Assembly (NCBI GenBank): GCA_947625305.1
Contig: CANQNW010000007.1
Location: forward strand, 1 to 36,379
Direction of reading: 5' to 3'
Origin: Candidatus Gastranaerophilales bacterium
Lineage (GTDB): Bacteria; Cyanobacteriota; Vampirovibrionia; Gastranaerophilales; Gastranaerophilaceae
DNA length: 36,379 bases
Shown: positions 18,862 to 24,820 of the stretch, piece after piece
Layout: the number at the start of each line of letters is the position of its first letter
Numbering within the stretch: position 1 is the first letter of the stretch
Notes under the pieces: model-generated
What the model was told of the DNA's origin: nothing
Seen by the model: only the letters and a program-made list of their open reading frames with translations
The model's database searches: none
Made by a program: the position numbers and the translations under genes

Positions 18862-20193
18862 TTAATTAAACGGGTCAAAATCTGTATTAACGAAAGTATC
18901 TTTTTCGTTTTTATGGGAAGAAAACATATAAGAATAATGATTAATGGCATAAATACCCATCATTAAAGCATCTGCATAATCCGGGGATTCGCCTTGTTCT
19001 TTTCTAATTTCATCTTTAGATTGGATATAAACTTTACCGTCTCTTTTAGTTTCAGCTTTTATATATTCTAATTGAGTAAGAGTTTTTTGGTGAGTAATTT
19101 TAAGGAAGTTATTGTCAATAAAATCTTTTAAATCCAGATAACCTTCGGCCCTTTGATTAGCTGCATTACAGCGAGGATTTTTTACTTTTCCCGCTCCTCT
19201 AAAAACAACAACTTTATCAGTAGCATTTTTAACTGCGACAGCGACAGCATAGCCGACACCATCCCCATCAATTGAAATAATAAAAGGATTATAAGTTTTA
19301 GACAAATTAATTATTTTACCGATAGTAACATCAGTATCAGGTTCAGACCAGTCAACAGTAAAGACATCTTGCCAAGTTGTACGATTAACTTGTTTAATAA
19401 ACTTAGCGACATTCATATCAGCACCGGAGCCTGCAATATCTACTGAAAGAACAGAAAAAAGATTATTTTCACTATCAGAATAAGGGGTTAATTTTTTAGC
19501 TTCATCCAATTTAGATATAGCGAATAAAGCATTTTTAGATTTATCCATTGGAAGGCCCTTCCAAATATGAAGATAATCCGAAATATTTTTAGCCTTACAT
19601 TTTTCAGCCTCATTAATAAGCACTTCCGGACAAAATGGATTTTCATCATAATTTATTGTAATATGCATACAATCTTTATCATCAATACATTGAACATAAA
19701 CAGGGTCGTTTCTAAAAAGTCGATTCATGGTAAAGAATAAAATCGAATTATTTTTTCTAATTGTCGGGATAATGACATCCAAAGTAGGTTTAGTAATAGC
19801 CTGTGCTTCATCAATCCAAAGGATATCAACCCCCTCAATTCCTTTAATATTAATTTTCCCTTGTTCCCGAAGTCCTTTAAAAATAAAGCTGGAATTAGTA
19901 GTATTATGAATAATGCAATCTTTTTTAGAAGTAAAATTAAGGTTAAATTCATCAATTCTATCATCAAGTAAAGTTTTAACTGAATCGGAAATCGTATTTT
20001 GTATTTCACGACCGCAGCAAACTCTGACTTTTCTTTGTTCTGCGATCCAAAGCAGGATACGAGCAATACTTTGAGATTTAGCCCCACCTCTGCCTCCGTC
20101 AATTAAAAAGATATGGTAATTATTAAGATTAAAAATAATAGGTAAAAGCTTCGGAGGGATATCCAGAATTTTAGGCAGAACTATTTGCGACAT
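18862..20193 (-). CDS. terL: Terminase large subunit
   Basis: DNA-packaging motor ATPase and nuclease. Walker A is GGRGGAKS (residues 37-44 if counted from the upstream ATG at 20205), and Walker B is ILWIDEAQ with the DE at about 132-133. The nuclease part shows SVDIAGSGADMNVAKF, SIDGDGVGYAVA and the C-terminal SPDYADALMMGIYAI, where acidic residues bind metal. I prefer the ATG at 20193 (MSQIVLPKIL) because GGGTG lies just before it. The start at 20205 has no ribosome site but cannot be excluded. The gene overlaps the end of terS, so the two are coupled. Confidence 0.93.
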   Translation of the reverse strand: MSQIVLPKILDIPPKLLPIIFNLNNYHIFLIDGGRGGAKSQSIARILLWIAEQRKVRVCCGREIQNTISDSVKTLLDDRIDEFNLNFTSKKDCIIHNTTNSSFIFKGLREQGKINIKGIEGVDILWIDEAQAITKPTLDVIIPTIRKNNSILFFTMNRLFRNDPVYVQCIDDKDCMHITINYDENPFCPEVLINEAEKCKAKNISDYLHIWKGLPMDKSKNALFAISKLDEAKKLTPYSDSENNLFSVLSVDIAGSGADMNVAKFIKQVNRTTWQDVFTVDWSEPDTDVTIGKIINLSKTYNPFIISIDGDGVGYAVAVAVKNATDKVVVFRGAGKVKNPRCNAANQRAEGYLDLKDFIDNNFLKITHQKTLTQLEYIKAETKRDGKVYIQSKDEIRKEQGESPDYADALMMGIYAINHYSYMFSSHKNEKDTFVNTDFDPFN

Positions 20194-20656
20194 CTTCACC
20201 CACATTCAATTTTAAATTTTTACCGTCATACTGAACACTTCCCATGTTAATAACGAGATTAGATTTTGATGAATCTTTTTCATCAAACAAGCCTTTTATT
20301 TTGCATTTAGTATCAATACAACCTTTAGCGACACTATAAGTTTTAAAAGAGTTCATACACATTTCCTGAAGTTTATTTAATTCATTAAAAGCATCAGAAA
20401 CAGAATAATGAAATTCCTCATCAATATTTTGTTGTGCTTTTTTCTTATAGTAATTAATCCATGGGGTAATCTTAGGGTTTTTTAATAATCTTGAAGCTTC
20501 AACATTAACGGATTCTTCAGACATCTTCAAAGCATTATAAGCGAATCGATAAGCTTCTGAAGCATTATTACCGTTAATAACATATCTCATAACGAAAATT
20601 TTCTGCTTATCTGTTAATTTAGGCAAATCAGGAAAATCGGGAAAAGTATCAAACAT
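20171..20656 (-). CDS. terS: Terminase small subunit
   Basis: A 161-residue protein of the terminase-2 type: LTDKQKIFVMRYVINGNNAS, EAYRFAYNA and EASRLLKNPKITPWINYY form the N-terminal DNA-binding helix-turn-helix and oligomerisation region. It recognises the packaging site and loads TerL. The gene lies directly upstream of terL and overlaps it, and follows the zinc-ribbon gene by two bases. Confidence 0.85.
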   Translation of the reverse strand: MFDTFPDFPDLPKLTDKQKIFVMRYVINGNNASEAYRFAYNALKMSEESVNVEASRLLKNPKITPWINYYKKKAQQNIDEEFHYSVSDAFNELNKLQEMCMNSFKTYSVAKGCIDTKCKIKGLFDEKDSSKSNLVINMGSVQYDGKNLKLNVGEDVANSSA

Positions 20657-20658
20657 AG

Positions 20659-21054
20659 TTATTTTGCTTTAATTTTTTTTACTATTTTTTTATTACCGAA
20701 GAAATCAGAGGAATACTGTCTAACTTGAGTAACTTCCCCTTTCTTATTAACAATTTCTTTATTCACACCATAAATCCAGCCGAATAAATCAGATACATCA
20801 ATTTTAAAGTTTTGAGAAACTAATCTTTTTCTTTCTCTGTAAAGAGTTTTTACTGCATTAATACCTGAAATATTCTTACTAATAAATACTTTATTATCAG
20901 ATATTCTTTTTTCAACGAGAGTAATAATTTGTTCTTTGCAAACAGGACAAACAGCATAAATAAGTTTTCTGGAGGTAAAATTATTTATATCTTTTAAAAA
21001 CCAGACTTCAACCTTAGAAATATTTTTTTTGCAGTGGTTACAAAAAATGTTCAT
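20659..21054 (-). CDS. Zinc-ribbon protein, first gene of the late operon
   Basis: A 131-residue basic protein. C5-x2-C8 (FCNHCKKN) and C36-x2-C39 (VCPVCKEQ) form a probable zinc knuckle pair. A helical middle (NAVKTLYRERKRL) and a conserved-looking WIYGVNKEIVNKKGE follow, with a lysine-rich end. No known family recognised. Being first in the 20-kb late operon, behind a structured leader, it could be a late regulator or a DNA/RNA-binding packaging helper; both are inference. GAGGG precedes the ATG. Confidence 0.65.
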   Translation of the reverse strand: MNIFCNHCKKNISKVEVWFLKDINNFTSRKLIYAVCPVCKEQIITLVEKRISDNKVFISKNISGINAVKTLYRERKRLVSQNFKIDVSDLFGWIYGVNKEIVNKKGEVTQVRQYSSDFFGNKKIVKKIKAK

Positions 21055-21215
21055 AATCCCTCAAAAAGGTACAGTTTACCCCAGTACACCGATAGAGAGT
21101 AACCGTCCGTCCCCGTTTGGCAGCAAGCCAACGTGTATCATCTATCTACTCGTTGAGCGAAATTAGTCTGTTCGCAAACTTTGCACTTGCGAAACAGATT
21201 ATCTTCACTTTACAT
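21055..21215 (-). ncRNA. Structured 5' leader of the late operon
   Basis: About 160 bases between the late promoter and its first gene are clearly richer in G and C than the surroundings and hold several hairpins: TCTGTTCGCAA/TTGCGAAACAGA at 21167-21198 (one bulged base), TTGGC/GCCAA at 21117-21131, and a short GTAC stem (21069-21087) followed on the minus strand by five T's just before the gene. Further short segments (GAGTA, GATAG and TACAC with later TACTC, CTATC and GTGTA) allow alternative pairing. No known riboswitch recognised. It may be an attenuator or antiterminator RNA. Confidence 0.5.
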
Positions 21216-21221
21216 ATTTGG

Positions 21222-21249
21222 AGTATAAATTGTTTTTTAAAAAAATCAA
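21222..21249 (-). promoter_or_regulatory. Candidate late promoter
   Basis: On the minus strand TTGATT (21249-21244) and TATACT (21227-21222) are separated by 16 bases. Transcription would start near 21,214 and read into the structured leader and the late genes. It is close to sigma-70 consensus in very AT-rich DNA, so moderate confidence. Confidence 0.5.
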
Positions 21250-21345
21250 TACTTTTAAATTAAATTAATTTACATTAATTTTTTATTTTGTTGATATTAT
21301 TGGTTTTTAGACTATTAGATGTTTATAAAAGTTAATATATACGGG

Positions 21346-21373
21346 TTGAAAAAAAATAAAAACGAGTTATAAT
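21346..21373 (+). promoter_or_regulatory. Promoter for the antisense RNA facing the toxin gene
   Basis: TTGAAA (21346-21351) and TATAAT (21368-21373) with a 16-base spacer: one of the best sigma-70-like promoters in the window. It points rightward into the 3' end of the leftward small toxin gene, and no plus-strand protein gene follows within reach. Confidence 0.65.
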
Positions 21374-21379
21374 AAAAGA

Positions 21380-21401
21380 AGGGAAAAGCCCTAAAGGCTT
21401 T
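21380..21401 (-). terminator. Hairpin terminator for the toxin transcript
   Basis: AAAGCC (21385-21390) and GGCTTT (21396-21401) form a 6-base stem with a 5-base loop. Reading leftward, the stem is followed by TTCCCTTCTTTTATT. It would end the toxin mRNA just where the opposing RNA begins. Confidence 0.45.
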
Positions 21402-21490
21402 GCGAAATTTCCTTTAAGGCTTACATAACTTCCCTATTTTTTGGAAAGAAGCACTATGATTATCAGCAGAATAAGCCATAGTGCTTTTTC
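21380..21490 (+). ncRNA. Candidate antitoxin antisense RNA
   Basis: Predicted from the promoter at 21346-21373 to start near 21,380. It first meets AGGGAA (21380-21385)/TTCCCT (21430-21435) followed by ATTTTTT, then AAGCACTATG (21449-21458)/CATAGTGCTT (21477-21486) followed by T's, either of which could end it. It is fully complementary to the 3' part and downstream region of the 24-residue toxin gene, as in convergent type I systems such as TxpA/RatA. Existence of the RNA is inference. Confidence 0.45.
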
Positions 21491-21508
21491 AGTTATACTG
21501 AAATCCAA
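21434..21508 (-). CDS. Candidate type I toxin: 24-residue single-span membrane peptide
   Basis: A short frame starting at TTG (21508), behind an almost perfect ribosome site (AAAGGGGGTGAT), and ending TAG. The peptide begins MDFSITEKALW, has a hydrophobic core LILLIIIVLL and ends SKK: one membrane span with a positive tail, the usual form of type I toxins that damage the inner membrane. A GTG inside the ribosome site would add three residues but is less likely. The leader can fold: TCTACA/TGTAGA, and CACC with GGTG, which would hide the ribosome site. An opposing promoter makes an RNA across the gene's 3' end. No family match is known to me. It is too short for standard gene callers. Confidence 0.6.
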   Translation of the reverse strand: MDFSITEKALWLILLIIIVLLSKK

Positions 21509-21589
21509 ATTAATCACCCCCTTTGCCTGTAAATTTCTACATAACCAGTCTGTGCAGGCGGCAGGTGTAGAGAAACTATGCCCCAAATC

Positions 21590-21598
21590 ATTCTATCA
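21590..21598 (-). promoter_or_regulatory. Candidate toxin promoter (extended -10)
   Basis: On the minus strand TGATAGAAT is an extended -10 (TGn plus TAGAAT). The -35 region is a long T-rich run (21601-21625). The start would be near 21,583, giving a leader of about 75 bases before the toxin. Confidence 0.4.
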
Positions 21599-21655
21599 TA
21601 ATAAAAAAAAAAAAAAAAATAAAATAAAATAAAAAAAATTTTTTTTGCTTTAAAG

Positions 21656-21683
21656 AAAAAATATACTATATAGTATATTTTTT
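21656..21683. repeat. Perfect 28-bp AT palindrome
   Basis: AAAAAATATACTA (21656-21668), centre TA, then TAGTATATTTTTT: fully self-complementary. Read either way it ends in T's, so it may be a two-way terminator for the lysogeny operon, or an operator for toxin control. The flanks (21600-21650) are homopolymer A and T runs. Confidence 0.6.
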
Positions 21684-21709
21684 TATTTAATCTTATCTAA
21701 TCTTCTTTC

Positions 21710-21791
21710 ATCTTATTTAATGGCATTGCGTTCGCATTCTCTGTTGTAATGCGTTTGCAATGCGAACGCATAAAAAATTATTAAATAAGAT
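21710..21791. repeat. Nested inverted repeats after the membrane-protein operon
   Basis: Outer arms ATCTTATTTAAT (21710-21721) and ATTAAATAAGAT (21780-21791) and inner arms TGCGTTCGCATT (21727-21738) and AATGCGAACGCA (21759-21770) are both perfect 12-base pairs. The loop carries a further ATGCGTTTGCA copy. The outer arm touches the stop codon of the 99-residue gene. No good T-run follows on the minus strand, so a simple terminator is uncertain. Confidence 0.7.
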
Positions 21792-22090
21792 TATACCTTT
21801 TTATTTTTGTTCTTTATTGCGTAAATAAAAAATATAATTGCAGTAATTATATCAATTATCCGCCAAACATCTTTATCAAGATAAATTGGTACTACCGGAT
21901 TAAAAAGAATAGCAATAATAAAAAAAACAATAAACAAAGTTGTATTTTTATTGTAACAATTAAAGCAGAATAATCCTGCACAAATTGTAACCATCCATCT
22001 TAAAATTTGATAATATGAATATCCTGCGTGCAAATTAGCAAATGCTGTAATTAAAAGCAAAACAGCAACTATGATTAAAAAGTTTTTCAT
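21791..22090 (-). CDS. Small membrane protein, DUF6804-like
   Basis: A 99-residue protein with about four hydrophobic spans: FLIIVAVLLLITAFA, then YYQILRWMVTICAGLFCF, FIVFFIIAILFNPVVPIYL and IIDIITAIIFFIYAI, with a lysine-rich end. The YYQ-LRW and ILFNP-x-P-x-xL motifs followed by a W-x-I-I-D segment resemble the small DUF6804 membrane family. It overlaps the upstream 219-residue gene by ATGA, so the two are coupled. The position downstream of the repressor suggests expression in the lysogen. Confidence 0.7.
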   Translation of the reverse strand: MKNFLIIVAVLLLITAFANLHAGYSYYQILRWMVTICAGLFCFNCYNKNTTLFIVFFIIAILFNPVVPIYLDKDVWRIIDIITAIIFFIYAIKNKNKKV

Positions 22091-22746
22091 GATACCAGTT
22101 CTAATTTTTTTAAAAACTCATCAACTAAACCTATTTTGTATGCGGAAGGCAGGATCATCATATTTAAAGGGCTGCCCGGAGCTATGTGCAATTTTTCATA
22201 AGAACCAATATAAAACACGCAGTTTTCTTCATATTGTATTGCTATATTACACAAATTTTGGAAATTAAAATTGCGAACCTCAAAATCTTCTTCCTTAAAA
22301 ATAAACGTAACACGTGTTATGATAATTTCTTTTATTGTATCGCTATCAATTCCTTTTTGGTTTAAACTGTTTTCTATTATTAGATTTAAAAATTCTTTTA
22401 TACAAATTACAAAAGACATAAATTCAAGACTTTCGTAATATGCTTTTATTTGTTCTTTATTTTGAAATTTAACTAAGCGATTTGAAACATATAATGCAAA
22501 AATATGCAAAGCTAATTCTGCACTATATATAGCAAAACTTACATTATCAAGATGAAGTGCTGAATTTTTTATATGCTGCGCTGATTTTACAAATAATTCT
22601 TGCACAACATCATGCCTTTCAATGGGCTTCATTTTTTTATTAAAATCATTGAAAACCGTTTCTATTTCGGAGTTATTTTCTACCATTTTTGAGAATATTG
22701 TTTTGCATATAAAAAACGCAGGTATTAGTAAAATTAACCAATCCAT
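22087..22746 (-). CDS. Membrane-anchored protein of the lysogeny region, unknown function
   Basis: A 219-residue protein with one N-terminal membrane anchor (MDWLILLIPAFFICKTIF) and a soluble helical body (SAELALHIFALYVSNRL, ESLEFMSFVICIKEFLN) that ends in a segment with CVFYIGSYEKLHIAPGSPLN. No known family recognised. It forms a two-gene unit with the DUF6804-like gene, downstream of the repressor on the same strand and far from lytic genes. By context it may be a lysogenic conversion or superinfection exclusion function; that is inference. Ribosome site AAAAAGGAA. Confidence 0.65.
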   Translation of the reverse strand: MDWLILLIPAFFICKTIFSKMVENNSEIETVFNDFNKKMKPIERHDVVQELFVKSAQHIKNSALHLDNVSFAIYSAELALHIFALYVSNRLVKFQNKEQIKAYYESLEFMSFVICIKEFLNLIIENSLNQKGIDSDTIKEIIITRVTFIFKEEDFEVRNFNFQNLCNIAIQYEENCVFYIGSYEKLHIAPGSPLNMMILPSAYKIGLVDEFLKKLELVS

Positions 22747-22799
22747 TTTAAATTCCTTTTTGCTTTTTTGTCTTTCTTAATAAAGAAAGGAGCATAGTT

Positions 22800-22910
22800 A
22801 TGTCTATTAAAAATCTTCTAAAAGCAGTTTTAAACGCACTTATTAAGACATACGGCAGAGAAAAAGCATTTAAACTTTTTGAAGAACTGGTAAAACTCAT
22901 TTCTCGATAA
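22800..22910 (+). CDS. 36-residue amphipathic-helix peptide opposite the repressor end
   Basis: A short frame with a strong ribosome site (AAAGGAG, seven bases before ATG). The peptide MSIKNLLKAVLNALIKTYGR continues with REKAFKLFEELVKLISR: alternating charged and hydrophobic residues, likely a helix pair. Its last 14 bases overlap the 3' end of the repressor gene on the other strand, and its start is divergent from the 219-residue gene. It could be a small regulatory protein. No promoter for it is obvious. A competing minus-strand frame covers the same bases. Confidence 0.5.
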   Translation: MSIKNLLKAVLNALIKTYGREKAFKLFEELVKLISR

Positions 22911-23193
22911 CTCCGTATTTTTTCATTACATCAACAACCTTCTGCTCCAATTCATCATTATTTAAAGAAGGTTGTTGATTTATAAACATTTCACCCTGAC
23001 CTGCAACGAACCAATTAAGATTTACATTAAAGTTCAAAAATAATGAACGCAAAACATCAACAGAGACAAAAACTTTATCATTCTCAACAGCCGATATTCC
23101 CGACTTTAACATTCCCAATTGTATACCAAACTCGCTTTGTGACATATTATTAGCAATTCTTATGTTTTTAAATCTTTGTCCTATTGTTTCCAT
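22897..23193 (-). CDS. Phage repressor, XRE-type helix-turn-helix
   Basis: A 98-residue protein. Residues 5-60 form an XRE/CI-type helix-turn-helix: IGQRFKNIRIANNMSQSEFG, IQLGMLKSGISAVENDK, and NFNVNLNWFVAGQGEMF, the WF-x-x-GxGxMF end being typical of short phage repressors. A helical tail may dimerise; there is no peptidase domain, so it is not cleaved like lambda CI. It lies divergent to the early genes with twin operators between. Its promoter leaves a leader of only about five bases, so its mRNA may be nearly leaderless. It keeps the lytic promoters off. Confidence 0.85.
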   Translation of the reverse strand: METIGQRFKNIRIANNMSQSEFGIQLGMLKSGISAVENDKVFVSVDVLRSLFLNFNVNLNWFVAGQGEMFINQQPSLNNDELEQKVVDVMKKYGVIEK

Positions 23194-23204
23194 TTTCTAC
23201 TCCA

Positions 23205-23234
23205 ATTATATGAAGTTTTGTAAATAATGTTCAA
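23205..23234 (-). promoter_or_regulatory. Repressor promoter
   Basis: On the minus strand TTGAAC (23234-23229) and TATAAT (23210-23205) with an 18-base spacer. The -35 lies inside operator copy 1, so the repressor probably controls its own synthesis. The expected start near 23,198 is only about five bases from the ATG. Confidence 0.55.
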
Positions 23235-23259
23235 ATAATATTTACTTTGTTCAAATAAT
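23228..23259. promoter_or_regulatory. Twin operator repeats between repressor and early genes
   Basis: TGTTCAAATAAT occurs at 23228-23239 and again at 23248-23259, in the same orientation and exactly 20 bases apart, about two helix turns. Copy 1 covers the repressor -35; copy 2 lies in the spacer of the rightward promoter. Copy 1 is also centred in GTAAATA/TATTTAC arms (23220-23226 and 23239-23245). These are the likely repressor sites. Confidence 0.65.
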
Positions 23260-23268
23260 TTGTATAAT
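23241..23268 (+). promoter_or_regulatory. Rightward early promoter
   Basis: TTTACT (23241-23246) and TATAAT (23263-23268) with a 16-base spacer that contains operator copy 2. It would start the early operon near 23,275. Confidence 0.5.
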
Positions 23269-23280
23269 TAAAATAACAAA

Positions 23281-23304
23281 TTAAATTAAATTACTTTAAT
23301 TTAA
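23281..23304. repeat. Inverted repeat in the early leader
   Basis: TTAAATTAAA (23281-23290) and TTTAATTTAA (23295-23304) are perfect arms around TTAC, just downstream of the early promoter start. It is a possible operator for the ribbon-helix-helix-like protein encoded next, by position only. Confidence 0.5.
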
Positions 23305-23382
23305 CTATATCACAAAAACGGAAATAAGGCATTTATTGCTTATATTCTCGTGCAATTTTTCTATGAAAAAAAAGGAGGAATA

Positions 23383-23565
23383 ATGCAACAAATAAACAGA
23401 AAAGATTATCTATCGATTGGACTATCAAAACAGGAAGCAGATATTATAAGGTTTTATTCAAACGATTTGTTTCGTTCAGTTTCTGAAACTGTACGAATAA
23501 TAGTAATCGACTACATCAAAAAAAATGAATTAGAAAAAAAGTATTCTAATTTACTTAACAAATAG
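23383..23565 (+). CDS. Ribbon-helix-helix-like DNA-binding protein
   Basis: A 60-residue protein starting MQQINRKDYLSIGLSKQEAD; the ATG at 23383 has AAAGGAGG at the right distance, while the upstream GTG at 23350 lacks a ribosome site. A beta strand (YLSIGLS), then two helices (QEADIIRFYS and SVSETVRIIVIDYIKK), is the ribbon-helix-helix arrangement of small phage regulators. As the first early gene it could act like Cro or Arc by lowering early or repressor transcription; that is inference. Confidence 0.6.
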   Translation: MQQINRKDYLSIGLSKQEADIIRFYSNDLFRSVSETVRIIVIDYIKKNELEKKYSNLLNK

Positions 23566-23576
23566 GAATTTAAGAG

Positions 23577-23924
23577 ATGAAAAAAAAGAGTTTTGGCAGA
23601 ACTGTACCTCGAAATGAAAGTTCACCGTTTTCATTTTTGCGGCAGTCTAAAAGGAAAGTTTTAAATTTTTTACGCAAGTTTTCATTGTTAAATTCTTTTG
23701 AGAACAAACAATTAACGGAAGAATATAAAAGCAATGTTAATGCGATTAAAGAAAAAAATTCTCAAGCAATTTTTGAAAGCTATTATCTTCCAAGAGCCAT
23801 TTCGGCAATTTTGAGAGAAGACAATTATTTAACTACTCCAAGTCAAGCTGAACCAAGAGCAACTGCAATGATGTTAGCTGATTATGATAACGGTGTGTTA
23901 GATGAATTTTACAGGTTTAAATAA
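23577..23924 (+). CDS. Hypothetical early protein
   Basis: A 115-residue protein with a strongly basic first half (MKKKSFGRTVPRNE, RQSKRKVLNFLRKFS) and a second half with LPRAISAILREDNY, then TTPSQAEPRATAMMLADYD. No family recognised. The basic start suggests nucleic-acid or membrane contact. Its stop overlaps the start of the replication gene (TAATG), which suggests coupled expression with it. Confidence 0.6.
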   Translation: MKKKSFGRTVPRNESSPFSFLRQSKRKVLNFLRKFSLLNSFENKQLTEEYKSNVNAIKEKNSQAIFESYYLPRAISAILREDNYLTTPSQAEPRATAMMLADYDNGVLDEFYRFK

Positions 23925-24820
23925 TGAAAAAAAATAAATTAAAGCAATTGTATTTTCCGCACGATATTTTTACAGATAAAGACGAAAAAATCATTAAAAT
24001 GTTTTATTATTTTAGGAAACACATTGATGATTTTTCACTTGACTTTATTAAAGATAATTTTTTTCTTGCGAGTTTCGGTTTATTTTGGGAGATTGTTCAA
24101 TATCTGCATCGTAACGAATTAACTGCTGAAGAAATTCCGATGTTAGCAGATGAATTAAGAACAGATGAAAAATTTGTCCGTTTAATTATTGAAAAATTTA
24201 ATTTATTTAGAATTGAAGATAATGGTGTTATTGTTTCAGACAGAATTTTAGAAAATCTTAAAAAAATAAAAGAAAAATCAGAGAAAAATAAAAATTCAGC
24301 ACAAGTACGTTGGTTACTTGCTGCATTCAATAAATCTTATATTGAATTTTTTGGCGAAGAACCGATTTTGGAACGTTCAGAAATAGAAGTTCTTAAAAAA
24401 TATAATGAAAAAATTGAGAATCTAAAGGAATTATTACCTGATATTCTTTATTCATTGAAAGAACTTAAATTTGATACTGATATTAAATTTGTTCCTAATG
24501 CTCATTGGTTACTAAAAGAAAATAATCTTGCAAAATTAATTGATGGTACATATGGCAAATTAAAACACAAGGCAACAGAAAAAGAGATTAAAGAGAAACA
24601 AAGAAAAGAAGCTGAAGCAGAAGCAAAAAGACAAGAACCTTCCGAAATAGAAATTAAAATGTCAGAAATTCAAACACGAGAAGAAGCGATTGAATTTATA
24701 AAAGAATTTTATACGGACAAAAAATTGCAATATATACATCCGGCACATAAAAAATTGTTAAAAAAATTTGACATCACAATAAAGGAACTGGAAGAATTTG
24801 AGGCTAAAAAAAATGCATAA
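23924..24820 (+). CDS. Phage replisome organiser, DnaD/Lin1244-like
   Basis: A 298-residue protein. The N-terminal domain (about 1-110; YFPHDIFTDKDEKIIKMFYY, GLFWEIVQYLHRNE, IIEKFNLFRIEDNGVIVSDR) matches the winged-helix domain of Lin1244/Lin1753-like replication proteins, where Y/F-x-HD at the start and GL-W-ll are usual. A helical middle holds FVPNAHWLLKENNLAKLIDG, and a Lys/Glu-rich linker leads to a short C-terminal helix. Such proteins open the phage origin and recruit the host helicase. No separate helicase gene is visible nearby, so it probably relies on host DnaB. Confidence 0.7.
   Translation: MKKNKLKQLYFPHDIFTDKDEKIIKMFYYFRKHIDDFSLDFIKDNFFLASFGLFWEIVQYLHRNELTAEEIPMLADELRTDEKFVRLIIEKFNLFRIEDNGVIVSDRILENLKKIKEKSEKNKNSAQVRWLLAAFNKSYIEFFGEEPILERSEIEVLKKYNEKIENLKELLPDILYSLKELKFDTDIKFVPNAHWLLKENNLAKLIDGTYGKLKHKATEKEIKEKQRKEAEAEAKRQEPSEIEIKMSEIQTREEAIEFIKEFYTDKKLQYIHPAHKKLLKKFDITIKELEEFEAKKNA

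Noticed and set aside
1-21054. Diversity-generating retroelement, as in BPP-1
   Set aside because: The head genes resemble BPP-1, but no reverse transcriptase or template/variable repeat pair is seen in the window. The fibre end, where one might lie, is outside.
21441-21632. Plus-strand 63-codon frame across the toxin locus
   Set aside because: It is antisense to the toxin, has no ribosome site and ends in a poly-A run read as lysines; better explained as non-coding RNA and low-complexity DNA.
21600-21720. CRISPR array or replication origin iterons in the AT-rich tract
   Set aside because: The repeated TAATCTTATC-like pieces are short, irregular and uneven in spacing; there is no repeat-spacer structure and no adjacent replication gene.
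22748-22900. Minus-strand 50-codon frame overlapping the repressor stop
   Set aside because: Not listed as a gene: its composition (Ser/Phe/Leu-rich, basic end) looks like the antisense shadow of the plus-strand peptide, and it depends only on stop-start coupling. Kept as a finding because the borders fit so exactly.
23350-23382. Upstream GTG start for the ribbon-helix-helix-like gene
   Set aside because: It has no ribosome site, while AAAGGAGG lies at the correct distance from the ATG at 23383.
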